Part shown: piece after piece, positions 1 to 6,308 of the stretch
Position numbering within the stretch: the stretch's first letter is position 1
Layout of the letters: each line of letters opens with the position of its first letter
Source of the DNA: JAYKHL01 sp035284865
GTDB taxonomy: Bacteria; Cyanobacteriota; Sericytochromatia; S15B-MN24; JAQBPE01
Reading direction: 5' to 3'
Assembly: GCA_035284865.1 (NCBI GenBank)
Contig: JAYKHL010000043.1
Span: 1-8,363 of the forward strand
DNA length: 8,363 nt
Position numbers and translations under genes: made by a program
The notes under the pieces: generated by a model
The model's input: only the letters and a program-made list of their open reading frames with translations
What the model was told of the DNA's origin: nothing
Database searches by the model: none

Positions 1-676
1 TGTCGTGGCCCCACATGTCGAGGTTGGCGGGGATGCCCTTGGCCCACAGGTCGCGCGCCATCCGGGCGGACTGGCCGGGGGCCTCGTAGGCGCCCTGACC
101 CGTCAGGATGTGGATGTGCTTCTTGGCCCGCAGCTGGTCGAGGTACCAGGGGTCGTGCAGGTTCGGCATGTACGCCATCGGCGAGTTGAAGTAGACGTTC
201 TGGACCACGTAGCCGTCGGTCCAGGGCGACAGGTCGTAGGCACCGCTCATCGCGATGGTGCCGTCAAACAGGTCGGGGTGCCGCAGCAGGAAGTTCATGG
301 CGTGGTAGGCGCCCATGCTGGCACCCGTGGTGATGATGCCGCCCTTGTGACCCTGGTGGTTCCAGATGAAGGGCACGACCTCCTTGGTCACGTAGGCGTC
401 GTAGAACTCGTGCTTGCGGGCCCGCTCCGCAGGGTGGATGCGGGTGTTCATCCACGTGTGGGAGTTGACGCTGTCGATCGAGTAGACCTTGACCTTGCCC
501 GCCTCGATCCACGGCCGCATCACCGAGATCAGGTGGAACCGCTCGTACTCCTCGAAGTCGGCGGCGGCCGTCGGGAACATCAGGAGCGGGAAGCCGTAAT
601 GGCCGTAGACGGCGATGGGCATGGTGCCACCGATGCGGTGGCTGTACCACTGGTGGACTTCCTTTTTGATCGGCAT
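1..676 (-). CDS. Esterase-family alpha/beta hydrolase (3' end cut by window edge)
   Basis: Translating back from the ATG at 674-676 gives 225 residues with no stop before the window edge, so the C-terminus is missing. The start is MPIKKEVHQWYS, followed by an early beta-strand region (IAVYGHYGFPLLMFPTAA, about residues 21-38) typical of esterase D/COG4947-like hydrolases. The nucleophile elbow is G-A-S-M-G at 118-122, with Ser120 the probable catalytic serine. A TGQG segment at 192-195 lies where the acid region is expected. The visible end, MWGHD (221-225), probably carries the catalytic His224. A GAGGA SD at 687-691 lies 10 nt before the ATG and supports this start. It is transcribed divergently from the GMP-reductase-like gene. 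No signal peptide is seen, so it is probably cytoplasmic. The family hydrolyses carboxyl esters, but the substrate cannot be deduced. The fold assignment is firm; the physiological role is unknown. Confidence 0.88.
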   Translation of the reverse strand, partial: MPIKKEVHQWYSHRIGGTMPIAVYGHYGFPLLMFPTAAADFEEYERFHLISVMRPWIEAGKVKVYSIDSVNSHTWMNTRIHPAERARKHEFYDAYVTKEVVPFIWNHQGHKGGIITTGASMGAYHAMNFLLRHPDLFDGTIAMSGAYDLSPWTDGYVVQNVYFNSPMAYMPNLHDPWYLDQLRAKKHIHILTGQGAYEAPGQSARMARDLWAKGIPANLDMWGHD

Positions 677-729
677 CGAACGTGGATCCTCGAGGCAGGC
701 ACGGCGCAGGGCCGGGATGGGGCTCATGG

Positions 730-744
730 CGCGCCAGAGGCGCG
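730..744 (-). other. Small hairpin in the esterase 5' leader
   Basis: CGCGCC at 730-735 pairs perfectly with GGCGCG at 739-744 around a 3-nt loop. It lies in the predicted untranslated leader of the esterase, between its promoter and its SD. It could stabilise the mRNA or be chance in GC-rich DNA. No function is claimed. Confidence 0.35.
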
Positions 745-755
745 TTTCACCCAAC

Positions 756-784
756 ATTAAAGCAGGTTTAACATTCCTTGTCCC
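756..784 (-). promoter_or_regulatory. Sigma70-type promoter for the esterase, with overlapping repeats
   Basis: Read on the minus strand, GGGACA (779-784), a 17-bp spacer and TTTAAT (756-761) form a promoter with 9 of 12 consensus matches. It lies in a rare AT-rich patch and would start transcription about 70 nt before the esterase ATG. The -10 overlaps an inverted repeat, TTAAA-GCAGG-TTTAA (757-771). It is also flanked by a direct repeat, AACATT at 753-758 and 770-775, one 17-bp period apart. Such repeats over a -10 could be an operator, but no named regulator site is recognised. Confidence 0.5.
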
Positions 785-832
785 CGCCCTGATCGACGCG
801 GCGAGGTTAAGTTTTTCGGCAGGAGCCCCTGA

Positions 833-861
833 TTGTCAGGAACGGCGGCGCTCGCTACGAT
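833..861 (+). promoter_or_regulatory. Sigma70-type promoter for the GMP-reductase-like gene
   Basis: TTGTCA (833-838, 5 of 6 to the -35 consensus), a 17-bp spacer and TACGAT (856-861, 4 of 6 to the -10) lie about 45 bp upstream of the GTG start. Transcription would begin near 868, giving a leader of roughly 37 nt. Spacing and position make this one of the better promoter candidates in the window. Confidence 0.6.
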
Positions 862-904
862 GCTGGGCGTCGAGGCGTTCCGGAGGGGGCGGCGGGAGGC
901 AGGC

Positions 905-1999
905 GTGGGTGTGAAGTTCATCGAGCAGGCGGGGCTGACCTTCGACGACGTGCTGATCGTCCCGAAGCGGTCCTCGGTGCACTCCCGCAGCGAGGTCTCT
1001 CTCGCCACGCGGCTCGTCGGGGACATCGCCCTGCAGCTGCCGATCGTGAGCGCGAACATGGACACCGTGACGGAGCTTGCCATGGCGCGTGCCATGCGGA
1101 CGCTCGGGGGGTTGGGGGTGATCCACCGCTTCGTGCCCGACCCGGAGGCCCACGCGGCGCTGGTGGCCCAGGCGCCCGACCCTCGGGTCCTCGCCCTCGG
1201 CGTCAAGCCCGAGGACCTGGCGAAGATCCCGATGGTCCCCGGGCTTGCGGCCGTCCTCATCGACGTGGCCCACGGCCACCACGACCGCGTGATGGAGATG
1301 CTTGCCACCATCCGGGAGCGCCACCCAGGCCTCTGGCTGATCGCAGGCAACGTCGCGACGGCCGAGGGGGCCTGGGACCTGCTCGAGGCCGGCGCCCATG
1401 CCATCAAGGTCGGTGTGGGGCCCGGCGCCGTCTGCACCACCCGGATCGTCACGGGCTGCGGCTTCCCCCAGCTCACCGCCATCCTGAAGTGTCGCGCCGC
1501 GCTCAACCGGTGGTGGGACGTGGAGCGGCGCAAGGCGCGCCCCCGGCTCCTGCACGCGCCGACGCTGATCGCGGACGGCGGCATCCGCAACTCGGGCGAC
1601 ATCGTGAAGGCGCTGGTGGCCGGGGCGGACAGCGTGATGATCGGGAGCTTGTTCGCGGGCACGGATGAGGCCCCAGGCAAGGTCCTCCACGAGGGTGGAC
1701 GGCCGTTCAAGGTTTACCGCGGGATGGCCTCCTCGGGGGCGATGGCCGTCGTGGGGGCGGCGCGCACGCCGGAGGGCATTGCGACCTTGATTCCCTGCAA
1801 GGGGCCGCTCGCCGGCATCGTTCACCAGCTGGAGGGGGGCCTCCGCTCGGGCCTCAGCTACTGCAACTCTGCCTCGATCGCCGATCTGCACCAGCAGACC
1901 ATCGAGCTGGTGCGCATCACCCCCGCCTCGATGCGTGAGAGCCAGCCCCACGCCCTGGCGCTGTCTCCCACGGGCGAGCCGCTGACGCAGGACCCCTGA
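905..1999 (+). CDS. IMP dehydrogenase/GMP reductase family protein without CBS domains, more GMP-reductase-like
   Basis: The 364-aa product is a TIM-barrel enzyme of purine nucleotide metabolism. GMP reductase converts GMP to IMP with NADPH; IMP dehydrogenase oxidises IMP to XMP. The N-terminus (FIEQAGLTFDDVLIVP) is classic for the family. The catalytic loop G-V-G-P-G-A-V-C-T-T-R ends at 180, with nucleophile Cys177. DGGIRNSGDI at 224-233 holds the phosphate-site DGG. There is no room for the CBS pair that makes typical IMPDH about 490 aa. The flap reads ATLIPCKG (293-300) where IMPDH has EGRVPYKG, so the Arg-Tyr dyad needed for IMPDH hydrolysis is absent, which favours reductase chemistry. 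RSSVHSRSEV, GFPQL and the ending ELVRIT also recall GuaC, whereas DGGIRNSGDI and GSLFAGTDEAPG are IMPDH-like. About 14 extra residues lie between PQL (188-190) and DGG. The GTG at 905 is chosen because a GGGAGG SD at 894-899 lies 5 nt upstream; GTG at 911 is the alternative. The family is certain; guaC over guaB is inferred. Confidence 0.9.
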   Translation: MGVKFIEQAGLTFDDVLIVPKRSSVHSRSEVSLATRLVGDIALQLPIVSANMDTVTELAMARAMRTLGGLGVIHRFVPDPEAHAALVAQAPDPRVLALGVKPEDLAKIPMVPGLAAVLIDVAHGHHDRVMEMLATIRERHPGLWLIAGNVATAEGAWDLLEAGAHAIKVGVGPGAVCTTRIVTGCGFPQLTAILKCRAALNRWWDVERRKARPRLLHAPTLIADGGIRNSGDIVKALVAGADSVMIGSLFAGTDEAPGKVLHEGGRPFKVYRGMASSGAMAVVGAARTPEGIATLIPCKGPLAGIVHQLEGGLRSGLSYCNSASIADLHQQTIELVRITPASMRESQPHALALSPTGEPLTQDP

Positions 2000-2014
2000 G
2001 CCCACCGCGCGGTG

Positions 2015-2042
2015 CCAGGGCGCGAAAGGCCCTCGCGCCTGG
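2015..2042 (+). terminator. Hairpin after the GMP-reductase-like gene (no T-tract)
   Basis: CCAGGGCGCG at 2015-2024 pairs with CGCGCCTGG at 2034-2042 with one bulged G, around a 9-nt loop. It begins 15 nt after the stop codon. There is no following run of T, so it is at best a weak or factor-assisted terminator, or a 3'-end stabiliser. Confidence 0.35.
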
Positions 2043-2155
2043 GGGCTGGGAACTGGACCCGGACGGGCCCCGCGTCCTCGCCGCGAGGCCGGTCGCAGGC
2101 CGGGGGTGGGGCCCGCGCGGAAGTCGGGTCCTGCACCTCGGTTTATCCTGACACA

Positions 2156-2173
2156 CCTGGGTATAAAACCAGG
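2156..2173 (+). promoter_or_regulatory. Possible -10 element inside an inverted repeat
   Basis: TATAAA at 2162-2167 is the only strongly AT-rich spot in this intergenic region. It sits in the loop of an inverted repeat, CCTGG (2156-2160) and CCAGG (2169-2173). No acceptable -35 lies at 16-18 bp; a CTGACA occurs only 8 bp upstream. This arrangement could be a regulated or activator-dependent promoter for the downstream small gene. Confidence is low. Confidence 0.3.
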
Positions 2174-2293
2174 GCGCCGGCCCTTCGCGCGGGCCCGGCA
2201 GCGCAGGGGATGGGGGGGCGTGCGAGCAGCTGGCGGGGCGGGCACCTCGGTTCGCCTTCAGGGTTCGGACGCGCGCTGCAGAGGAGGCTTCGA

Positions 2294-2614
2294 GTGCACA
2301 AGCCCAGCGTGAACGAGCAGACCTGGTTCCGGGGGAACGAGGCTCGCGTGCTCCAGGACCGGCAAGCCGCTGAGGCCCACCGGCAGGAGGTGGCGGAACG
2401 CAGACGGCTCGGGGAGTACCTCGTGGCCCGCGGCTACCTTTCGGAGGTGAACCTCGACGCGGCCCTCACGCGGCAGCAGGTGCTGGCCCTTCGCGGGCAG
2501 AGGGTTCTGCTTGGTCAGTTGCTGGTGCAGATGAAGCTGGCGCAACCTGAGCAGGTGGAGGAGGCGCTCTCCCACCAGCGCGAGGACGCGAGCCGGGCCC
2601 CCGCGCTGGCCTGA
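2294..2614 (+). CDS. Small protein with tandem MshEN/T2SSE_N-type motifs
   Basis: This 106-aa protein starts at GTG 2294, chosen because a GAGGAGG SD (2281-2287) lies 6 nt upstream. Residues 1-37 are charged and probably helical. Two 24-residue motifs follow, at 38-61 (RLGEYLVARGYLSEVNL to Gln61) and 72-95 (LLGQLLVQMKLAQPEQVEEA to Gln95), 10 residues apart. Both fit the MshEN pattern of RLG, paired aliphatics, G-L, then L-x3-L-x2-Q, found at the N-terminus of the type II secretion/type IV pilus ATPases GspE, PilB and MshE. In MshE this double motif binds c-di-GMP. Motif 1 matches very well. Motif 2 has lost the leading Arg (Leu72) and the central Gly (Lys81). No ATPase domain, signal peptide or membrane segment follows, so it is a stand-alone cytoplasmic domain. 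A role as a c-di-GMP adaptor or pilus/secretion regulator is inferred; simple ATPase-domain debris is less likely because the start and stop look intact. Confidence 0.8.
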   Translation: MHKPSVNEQTWFRGNEARVLQDRQAAEAHRQEVAERRRLGEYLVARGYLSEVNLDAALTRQQVLALRGQRVLLGQLLVQMKLAQPEQVEEALSHQREDASRAPALA

Positions 2615-2637
2615 GGCAGGCCCGGGCCCTCCACCGG

Positions 2638-2667
2638 CGCCCCCGCCTCCCCGGAGGGGCGGGGGCG
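2638..2667. terminator. Strong GC hairpin between convergent genes
   Basis: CGCCCCCGCC (2638-2647) pairs perfectly with GGCGGGGGCG (2658-2667). The 10-nt loop (TCCCCGGAGG) can itself form TCC/GGA pairs. It lies between the stop of the small MshEN-like gene and the stop of the symporter gene, so it could serve both. There is no T-tract on either strand, so the mechanism is uncertain, but the position is typical of a shared bidirectional terminator. Confidence 0.55.
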
Positions 2668-2714
2668 TCGCCACGTGAGGCCACCGGTGCGCCCTGGCGG
2701 GTAACCCAGGAGGG

Positions 2715-4244
2715 TCACGCAGCCAACGTGGCCCGCTCCTCGGCCTCGAAGCTGTCCCGGATGGCCTGGGGCGTCCGGCCCAGCAGCGAGACGGCGATCG
2801 TCACGAAGGTGCCGATGACGATCATCCAGGGCCAGGCGACCGCCGTGTTGTGCTTGATGTAGACCACGGTGGCGATGCTGGTGGCGACCGCCGCCACGTT
2901 CGAGATGGTGTTGCCGCGCGTCTTGCTGAAGATCGCCACCAGGAAGATGCCCAGCAGGCCCCCGTAGAAGAAGGTCATGACGCCCAGCGCGATCGAGAGC
3001 AGGTCGACGCCCTTGTTCGCCTCGGCGAAGTAGGCCACCGCCAGCGCGATGCCGGCGTCAATGAGGCCCACCACCAGCGTGGCAATCCGCGAGGCCCCCA
3101 CGTAGTGCGCGGGCGCGGCCTGGGGCTTGAGGTAGCGCTGGTAGAGGTCCGTGATGATGGTGGAGCTCGTGGCGTTGATGCCGGACCCCAGGCTTGAGAG
3201 CGCCGCCGCGATGATCGCGGCGAGCACGAGGCCCGTCACGCCGATGGGCAGGACGTTCACGATGTAGTGCAGCAGGAACTGGCTGTTGTGGCCCTCGGCC
3301 TTCATCTGAGCCGCAATGAGGGCCATCTTGTCGCCGGCGGCCAGGTGATTGACGTACACGAACAGCAGCTGGCCGATGAACAGGAAGATGCACGTGATGC
3401 CCACGCCGATGAAGCCGCTCATCCAGAGCGACCGCTTGCCTTCGGCGCTCTCCTTGCACGTCAACAGCCGCTGCACCATGTCCTGGTCGGTGCCGTGCGT
3501 CGCCATCGTCAGGAAGAAGCCGCCGACGATCGCGGGGATGGCGTTGTAAGGGTTCGTGAGCCAGTCCCAGCCCCTGAGGTTGAAGTCGAAGACCTGGAAC
3601 TTGCCCGCGGCGCTGATTTCCTGCGCGACCTCCCCGATGCCGAGCGGGATGTGCGACACCAGGCTGGCCACGAGGATCAGGGCCCCGCCGATGAGCACCG
3701 TCGCCTGGATGACCTCCGTCCAGATGACGCCCTTGATGCCGCCAAACAGGGTGTAGACGGTGGCGGCGCAGGCGAGCGCGACGATCGACTGCGTGATGTC
3801 CAGGCCCGTCGCGACGTGGATGGCCAGGGACGCGATGAACAGCCGGGCGCCGTCCGCGAACAGGCGCCCGAGCAGGAACACGGAGGCCGTCGTCGTGTTG
3901 GTCCCCAGGCCGAAGCGCGCCATCAGGTAGCCGTACACGGTGTAGACGTTGAAGCGGTAGTAGAGGCCGATGAACAGGAAGGCGATCGCGAACCGCGCCG
4001 CGATCGTGCCCACCGAGAACTGCAGGTAGGTGAGGTTGCGGGTGTAGCCCTGCTCTGGCGCCCCGAGAAAGGTCGCCGCGCTGATCTCCGTCGCGATCAG
4101 GCTCATGAGGGCCGCCCACCACGGGATCGAGCGGCCGCCTAGGAAGAAGTCGCCGATGTCGTGCTGGCGGCGCCCGAACCAGACGCCCAGGCCCGTCACC
4201 AAGAGGACGTAAAAGACGATGATGACCCAATCGAGGGTGTGCAT
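2715..4244 (-). CDS. Sodium:solute symporter (SSS/SLC5 family)
   Basis: The 509-aa inner-membrane protein has the length and about 13 hydrophobic helices expected of the LeuT-fold SSS family, which uses the Na+ gradient to import small solutes. The TM1 region includes GGRSIPWWAALMSLIATE (36-53). The hallmark GTDQDMVQRLL lies at 251-261, before a cytoplasmic KESAEGKRSL segment. The TM8 signature ALSSLGSGINATSSTI (348-363) carries the adjacent Ser350-Ser351 that form the Na2 sodium site in vSGLT-type transporters. The C-terminal tail (EAEERATLAA) is soluble. The ATG at 4242-4244 is supported by a GGGAG SD at 4252-4256, 7 nt away. It lies 73 bp downstream of the methyltransferase gene, in the same direction but not tightly coupled. 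The solute cannot be named: sugars, iodide/monocarboxylates, amino acids and sialic acid are all handled by relatives. Family confidence is high. Confidence 0.95.
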   Translation of the reverse strand: MHTLDWVIIVFYVLLVTGLGVWFGRRQHDIGDFFLGGRSIPWWAALMSLIATEISAATFLGAPEQGYTRNLTYLQFSVGTIAARFAIAFLFIGLYYRFNVYTVYGYLMARFGLGTNTTTASVFLLGRLFADGARLFIASLAIHVATGLDITQSIVALACAATVYTLFGGIKGVIWTEVIQATVLIGGALILVASLVSHIPLGIGEVAQEISAAGKFQVFDFNLRGWDWLTNPYNAIPAIVGGFFLTMATHGTDQDMVQRLLTCKESAEGKRSLWMSGFIGVGITCIFLFIGQLLFVYVNHLAAGDKMALIAAQMKAEGHNSQFLLHYIVNVLPIGVTGLVLAAIIAAALSSLGSGINATSSTIITDLYQRYLKPQAAPAHYVGASRIATLVVGLIDAGIALAVAYFAEANKGVDLLSIALGVMTFFYGGLLGIFLVAIFSKTRGNTISNVAAVATSIATVVYIKHNTAVAWPWMIVIGTFVTIAVSLLGRTPQAIRDSFEAEERATLAA

Positions 4245-4317
4245 GACAGGGCTCCCTACCCGCTCGTTCGTGTGTCCGTCTCAGCACGATACGCGATCGG
4301 CGCCCGCTTGCCCATCC

Positions 4318-5412
4318 TCAGGGTGTGGCGGAGGCCGTCCCGCTTGCCCCGCCCGTGACGCCCGCGGCGGCCGGCTCCAGCAGGTAGTGGCTCACGAACC
4401 ACTCCTGGCCGTTGTTCCAGGCGAACAGCTCGGCGCAGGCCATGTAAAAGATCCGCCAGTAGCTCCACCAGCGCCGGGCCTGGCCAGGGCCGTAGGCCTG
4501 CTCGAAGATCGGCCAGATGGAGGCCCTTGCCCGGTCTTGCCTTTGCAGCCAGGCCTCGGCCGTCCGGGCGTAGTGGCGTCCGTCCACCTCCCACTGCTGC
4601 GCGACGCGCACCACCTCCGGAAAGCGAGAGAACACGTCGGCCGAGGGCATCATCCCCCCCGAGAAGAAGTAGCGCCCCATCCAGTCATGCTCGTCGACGG
4701 CCTCGAACATGTAGGGCACCTGGCGATGGGTGAAGATGTGCACGAAGATGCGCCCACCAGGCTTGAGCCAGCCCGTGATGCGCTGGAGCAGGGCCCGGTG
4801 GTTGCGCATGTGCTCCATCATCTCGACGGACACGACGCGATCGAAGCGGCCCTCGGGCTGGAACGCGTTCATGTCGGCGGTGCGCACCTCCAGGTTCGTC
4901 AGGCCCCGCGCGTGCGCCGTGGCCTCGATGTGGGCCCGCTGCGTCGCGGAGTTGGAGACGGCCAGGATGCGCGCGCCCGGGTAGCGTTCGGCCATCCAAA
5001 GCGTGAGGGAGCCCCACCCGCAGCCCAGCTCCAGGATCGCCTGCCCGTCCGCGAGGCCGGCCCGCTCGCACGTCAGCGCCAGCATGTCCGCCTCGCTGCG
5101 GGCCTGGTCTGCCACCAGGTCCTGCTCGCGCGAGAGGTCCCACCACCCGCTGCTGTACTTCAGGTGGGGGCCCAGCACGTGCTGGAAGTAGGCCGTTGGC
5201 ACCTCGTAGTGCTGCTCGTTGGCCGCGCGGGTCTGCACCGCGATCGGGCCCTGGCTGCAAGCCTCGAAGAAGCGGCGCACATGGCCCTCGGTGGCCTCGC
5301 CGGCGTCCAGCGGCAGGCTGGCGAGGCGCTCCCGCAGCAGGCGGCGGATCCCGATCCGGATCACGCCGTCGGGCACCACCCCGGCGGCGAGCAACGTGTC
5401 GAGCAGCGGCAT
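4318..5412 (-). CDS. CFA synthase / CNMT-type SAM-dependent methyltransferase
   Basis: This 364-aa methyltransferase belongs to the cyclopropane-fatty-acyl-phospholipid synthase family, closest in appearance to the branch containing plant coclaurine N-methyltransferase. The leading helical region carries NEQHYEVPTAYF (65-76), the family substrate-binding box. SAM motif I is ILELGCGWGSLTLWMA (126-141), VSVEMMEHM is at 194-202, and HYLLEP (342-347) is near the end. Classical CFA synthases have a YSC motif whose Cys contacts the bicarbonate; here it reads YSS (86-88), so cyclopropanation should not be assumed. Methylation or methylenation of an unsaturated acyl chain is equally possible. The ATG at 5410-5412 has an AAAGGA SD (5421-5426) 8 nt away, which overlaps the stop codon of the upstream DUF1295 gene. 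With a 13-nt gap, the two genes are almost certainly co-transcribed and probably act on the same lipid (inference). Confidence 0.92.
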   Translation of the reverse strand: MPLLDTLLAAGVVPDGVIRIGIRRLLRERLASLPLDAGEATEGHVRRFFEACSQGPIAVQTRAANEQHYEVPTAYFQHVLGPHLKYSSGWWDLSREQDLVADQARSEADMLALTCERAGLADGQAILELGCGWGSLTLWMAERYPGARILAVSNSATQRAHIEATAHARGLTNLEVRTADMNAFQPEGRFDRVVSVEMMEHMRNHRALLQRITGWLKPGGRIFVHIFTHRQVPYMFEAVDEHDWMGRYFFSGGMMPSADVFSRFPEVVRVAQQWEVDGRHYARTAEAWLQRQDRARASIWPIFEQAYGPGQARRWWSYWRIFYMACAELFAWNNGQEWFVSHYLLEPAAAGVTGGASGTASATP

Positions 5413-5425
5413 GGGTGGGTTCCTT

Positions 5426-6229
5426 TCAGCGCGGTGCGTCGCCAGGTGGCTGGCGTGGGGGCCAGGGGAAGAAGGGAGAGACCTCGGCGATGTAGGCCTC
5501 GTACGAGGCGCCGCGGCTCTTGCGGGCGTGGGCCTCCGTGGGGGCGATGCCCGTCATGTTCCAGAGGAAGTGCAGCATCATGGCAGGGCTCACCCATGCC
5601 ACGAGGCCCAGCGGCCAGGACGCCGGCGTGGCCGCCAGGGCGAAGCCGCACCAGACCAGCCACTCGCCGAAGTAGTTGGGGTGGCGGCTCCAGCCCCACA
5701 GCCCGGCCCGGCACGTCTGGCCGCGCGTCGCGGGGTCGGCCTTGAAGGCCCGCAGCTGGCGATCGGCCACCGCTGCCAGCGCCATGCCGCCGAGCGCCAG
5801 CGCGAGCCCGGCCCAGAACAGCGGGTGCGGGGCGGGGGCCTCATCCCAGGCCACGAGCGCGAAGGGCGTCAGCAAGGCGCTCGCCACGAGGCCCTGGAAC
5901 ACGAACATTCCGAGGGCCCAGGCGTCCAGCGTCCGGCCCTCGCGTCCGGCCTTCATCACGGCGTAGCGGGGGTCTTCCTCGTGGGGAGCGAAGCGCCGGA
6001 ACAGGTGCCACCAGAGCCGCGCATAGTGAAGGCCCGCGACGCCGCCGAGGATGAGCTTGCGCGTGGGTTCACCGGGCCCCAGCACGCAGAGCGCGACGGC
6101 CCCGAGGCCCACCGCCGCCGACCAGCCGAGGTCCACCACGCTGACGTTGTTCCAGCGCTTGTAAAGCAGCCACAGGCCGACCAGGCCCGTGCACAGGGCC
6201 AGGGTCACCATCGCCCACGTCGTCAGCAT
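5426..6229 (-). CDS. DUF1295 membrane protein (steroid 5-alpha-reductase-like)
   Basis: The 267-aa protein has several hydrophobic helices (for example about 5-22, 37-52, 104-127, 138-155, 191-210) and sits in the inner membrane. The diagnostic DUF1295/steroid-reductase stretch is GLWGWSRHPNYFGEW (176-190), preceded by DRQLRAFKADP (156-166). A conserved C-terminal segment, YEAYIAEVSPFFPWPPR, lies at 243-259. In the wider 5-alpha-reductase/ICMT superfamily this Arg-His-Pro-x-Tyr region binds NADPH or SAM in the membrane. DUF1295 itself has no firmly fixed reaction to my knowledge. The ATG at 6227-6229 has a GAGGA SD (6238-6242) 8 nt away. It lies directly upstream of the CFA-like methyltransferase, which suggests a joint step in lipid modification, perhaps reduction of a methylated acyl intermediate (inference). 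It is separated from modA by 79 bp with a hairpin. Confidence 0.9.
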   Translation of the reverse strand: MLTTWAMVTLALCTGLVGLWLLYKRWNNVSVVDLGWSAAVGLGAVALCVLGPGEPTRKLILGGVAGLHYARLWWHLFRRFAPHEEDPRYAVMKAGREGRTLDAWALGMFVFQGLVASALLTPFALVAWDEAPAPHPLFWAGLALALGGMALAAVADRQLRAFKADPATRGQTCRAGLWGWSRHPNYFGEWLVWCGFALAATPASWPLGLVAWVSPAMMLHFLWNMTGIAPTEAHARKSRGASYEAYIAEVSPFFPWPPRQPPGDAPR

Positions 6230-6252
6230 CTGGCAGGTCCTCAGGTCGGCGC

Positions 6253-6300
6253 CACGGGCCGGCCGTGCGCGGTGGGGGGTGCCTCCCGCCAGGAGGCCCC
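6253..6300 (-). terminator. Hairpins in the modA-DUF1295 gap
   Basis: On the minus strand after the modA stop come two inverted repeats. The stronger pairs GCCTCC (6281-6286) with GGAGGC (6292-6297) around a 5-nt loop, extended by three G:C pairs (6277-6279 with 6298-6300) past one bulge. The weaker pairs CACGG (6253-6257) with CCGTG (6263-6267). No T-tract follows. They may attenuate read-through from mod genes into the lipid genes. Confidence 0.4.
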
Positions 6301-6308
6301 GGGTGACC

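Larger units (their letters stand above)
2000..2293. other. Intergenic region with hairpin and possible promoter; no gene seen
   Basis: Between the GMP-reductase-like gene and the next start there is no convincing coding sequence: open frames here lack a good start and family resemblance. It holds a 12-bp perfect palindrome (CACCGCGCGGTG, 2002-2013), a terminator-like hairpin just after it, an AT-rich TATAAAA patch near 2162, and a GC-rich leader of about 120 nt ending in the SD of the next gene. Confidence 0.5.

Noticed and set aside
5..760. Plus-strand open frame over the esterase
   Set aside because: The minus frame encodes a recognisable hydrolase with a G-A-S-M-G elbow and an SD. The plus frame gives compositionally odd Val/His/Arg-rich sequence.
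833..904. Starting the IMPDH/GMPR protein at TTG 833
   Set aside because: The segment overlaps the predicted promoter and has no SD. The family-conserved N-terminus begins at KFIEQAG, just after GTG 905/911.
836..2245. Long minus-strand open frame opposite the IMPDH/GMPR gene
   Set aside because: Arg/Gly/Pro-rich with no family resemblance; the plus strand has the conserved catalytic loop, promoter and SD.
2012..2293. Longer N-terminus for the MshEN-like protein
   Set aside because: Upstream codons give Gly/Arg/Ser-rich sequence without motif, whereas a GAGGAGG SD lies 6 nt before GTG 2294.
3058..4287. 409-codon minus frame overlapping the symporter
   Set aside because: It is the symporter DNA read in another frame (Arg/His/Pro-rich, no membrane segments).
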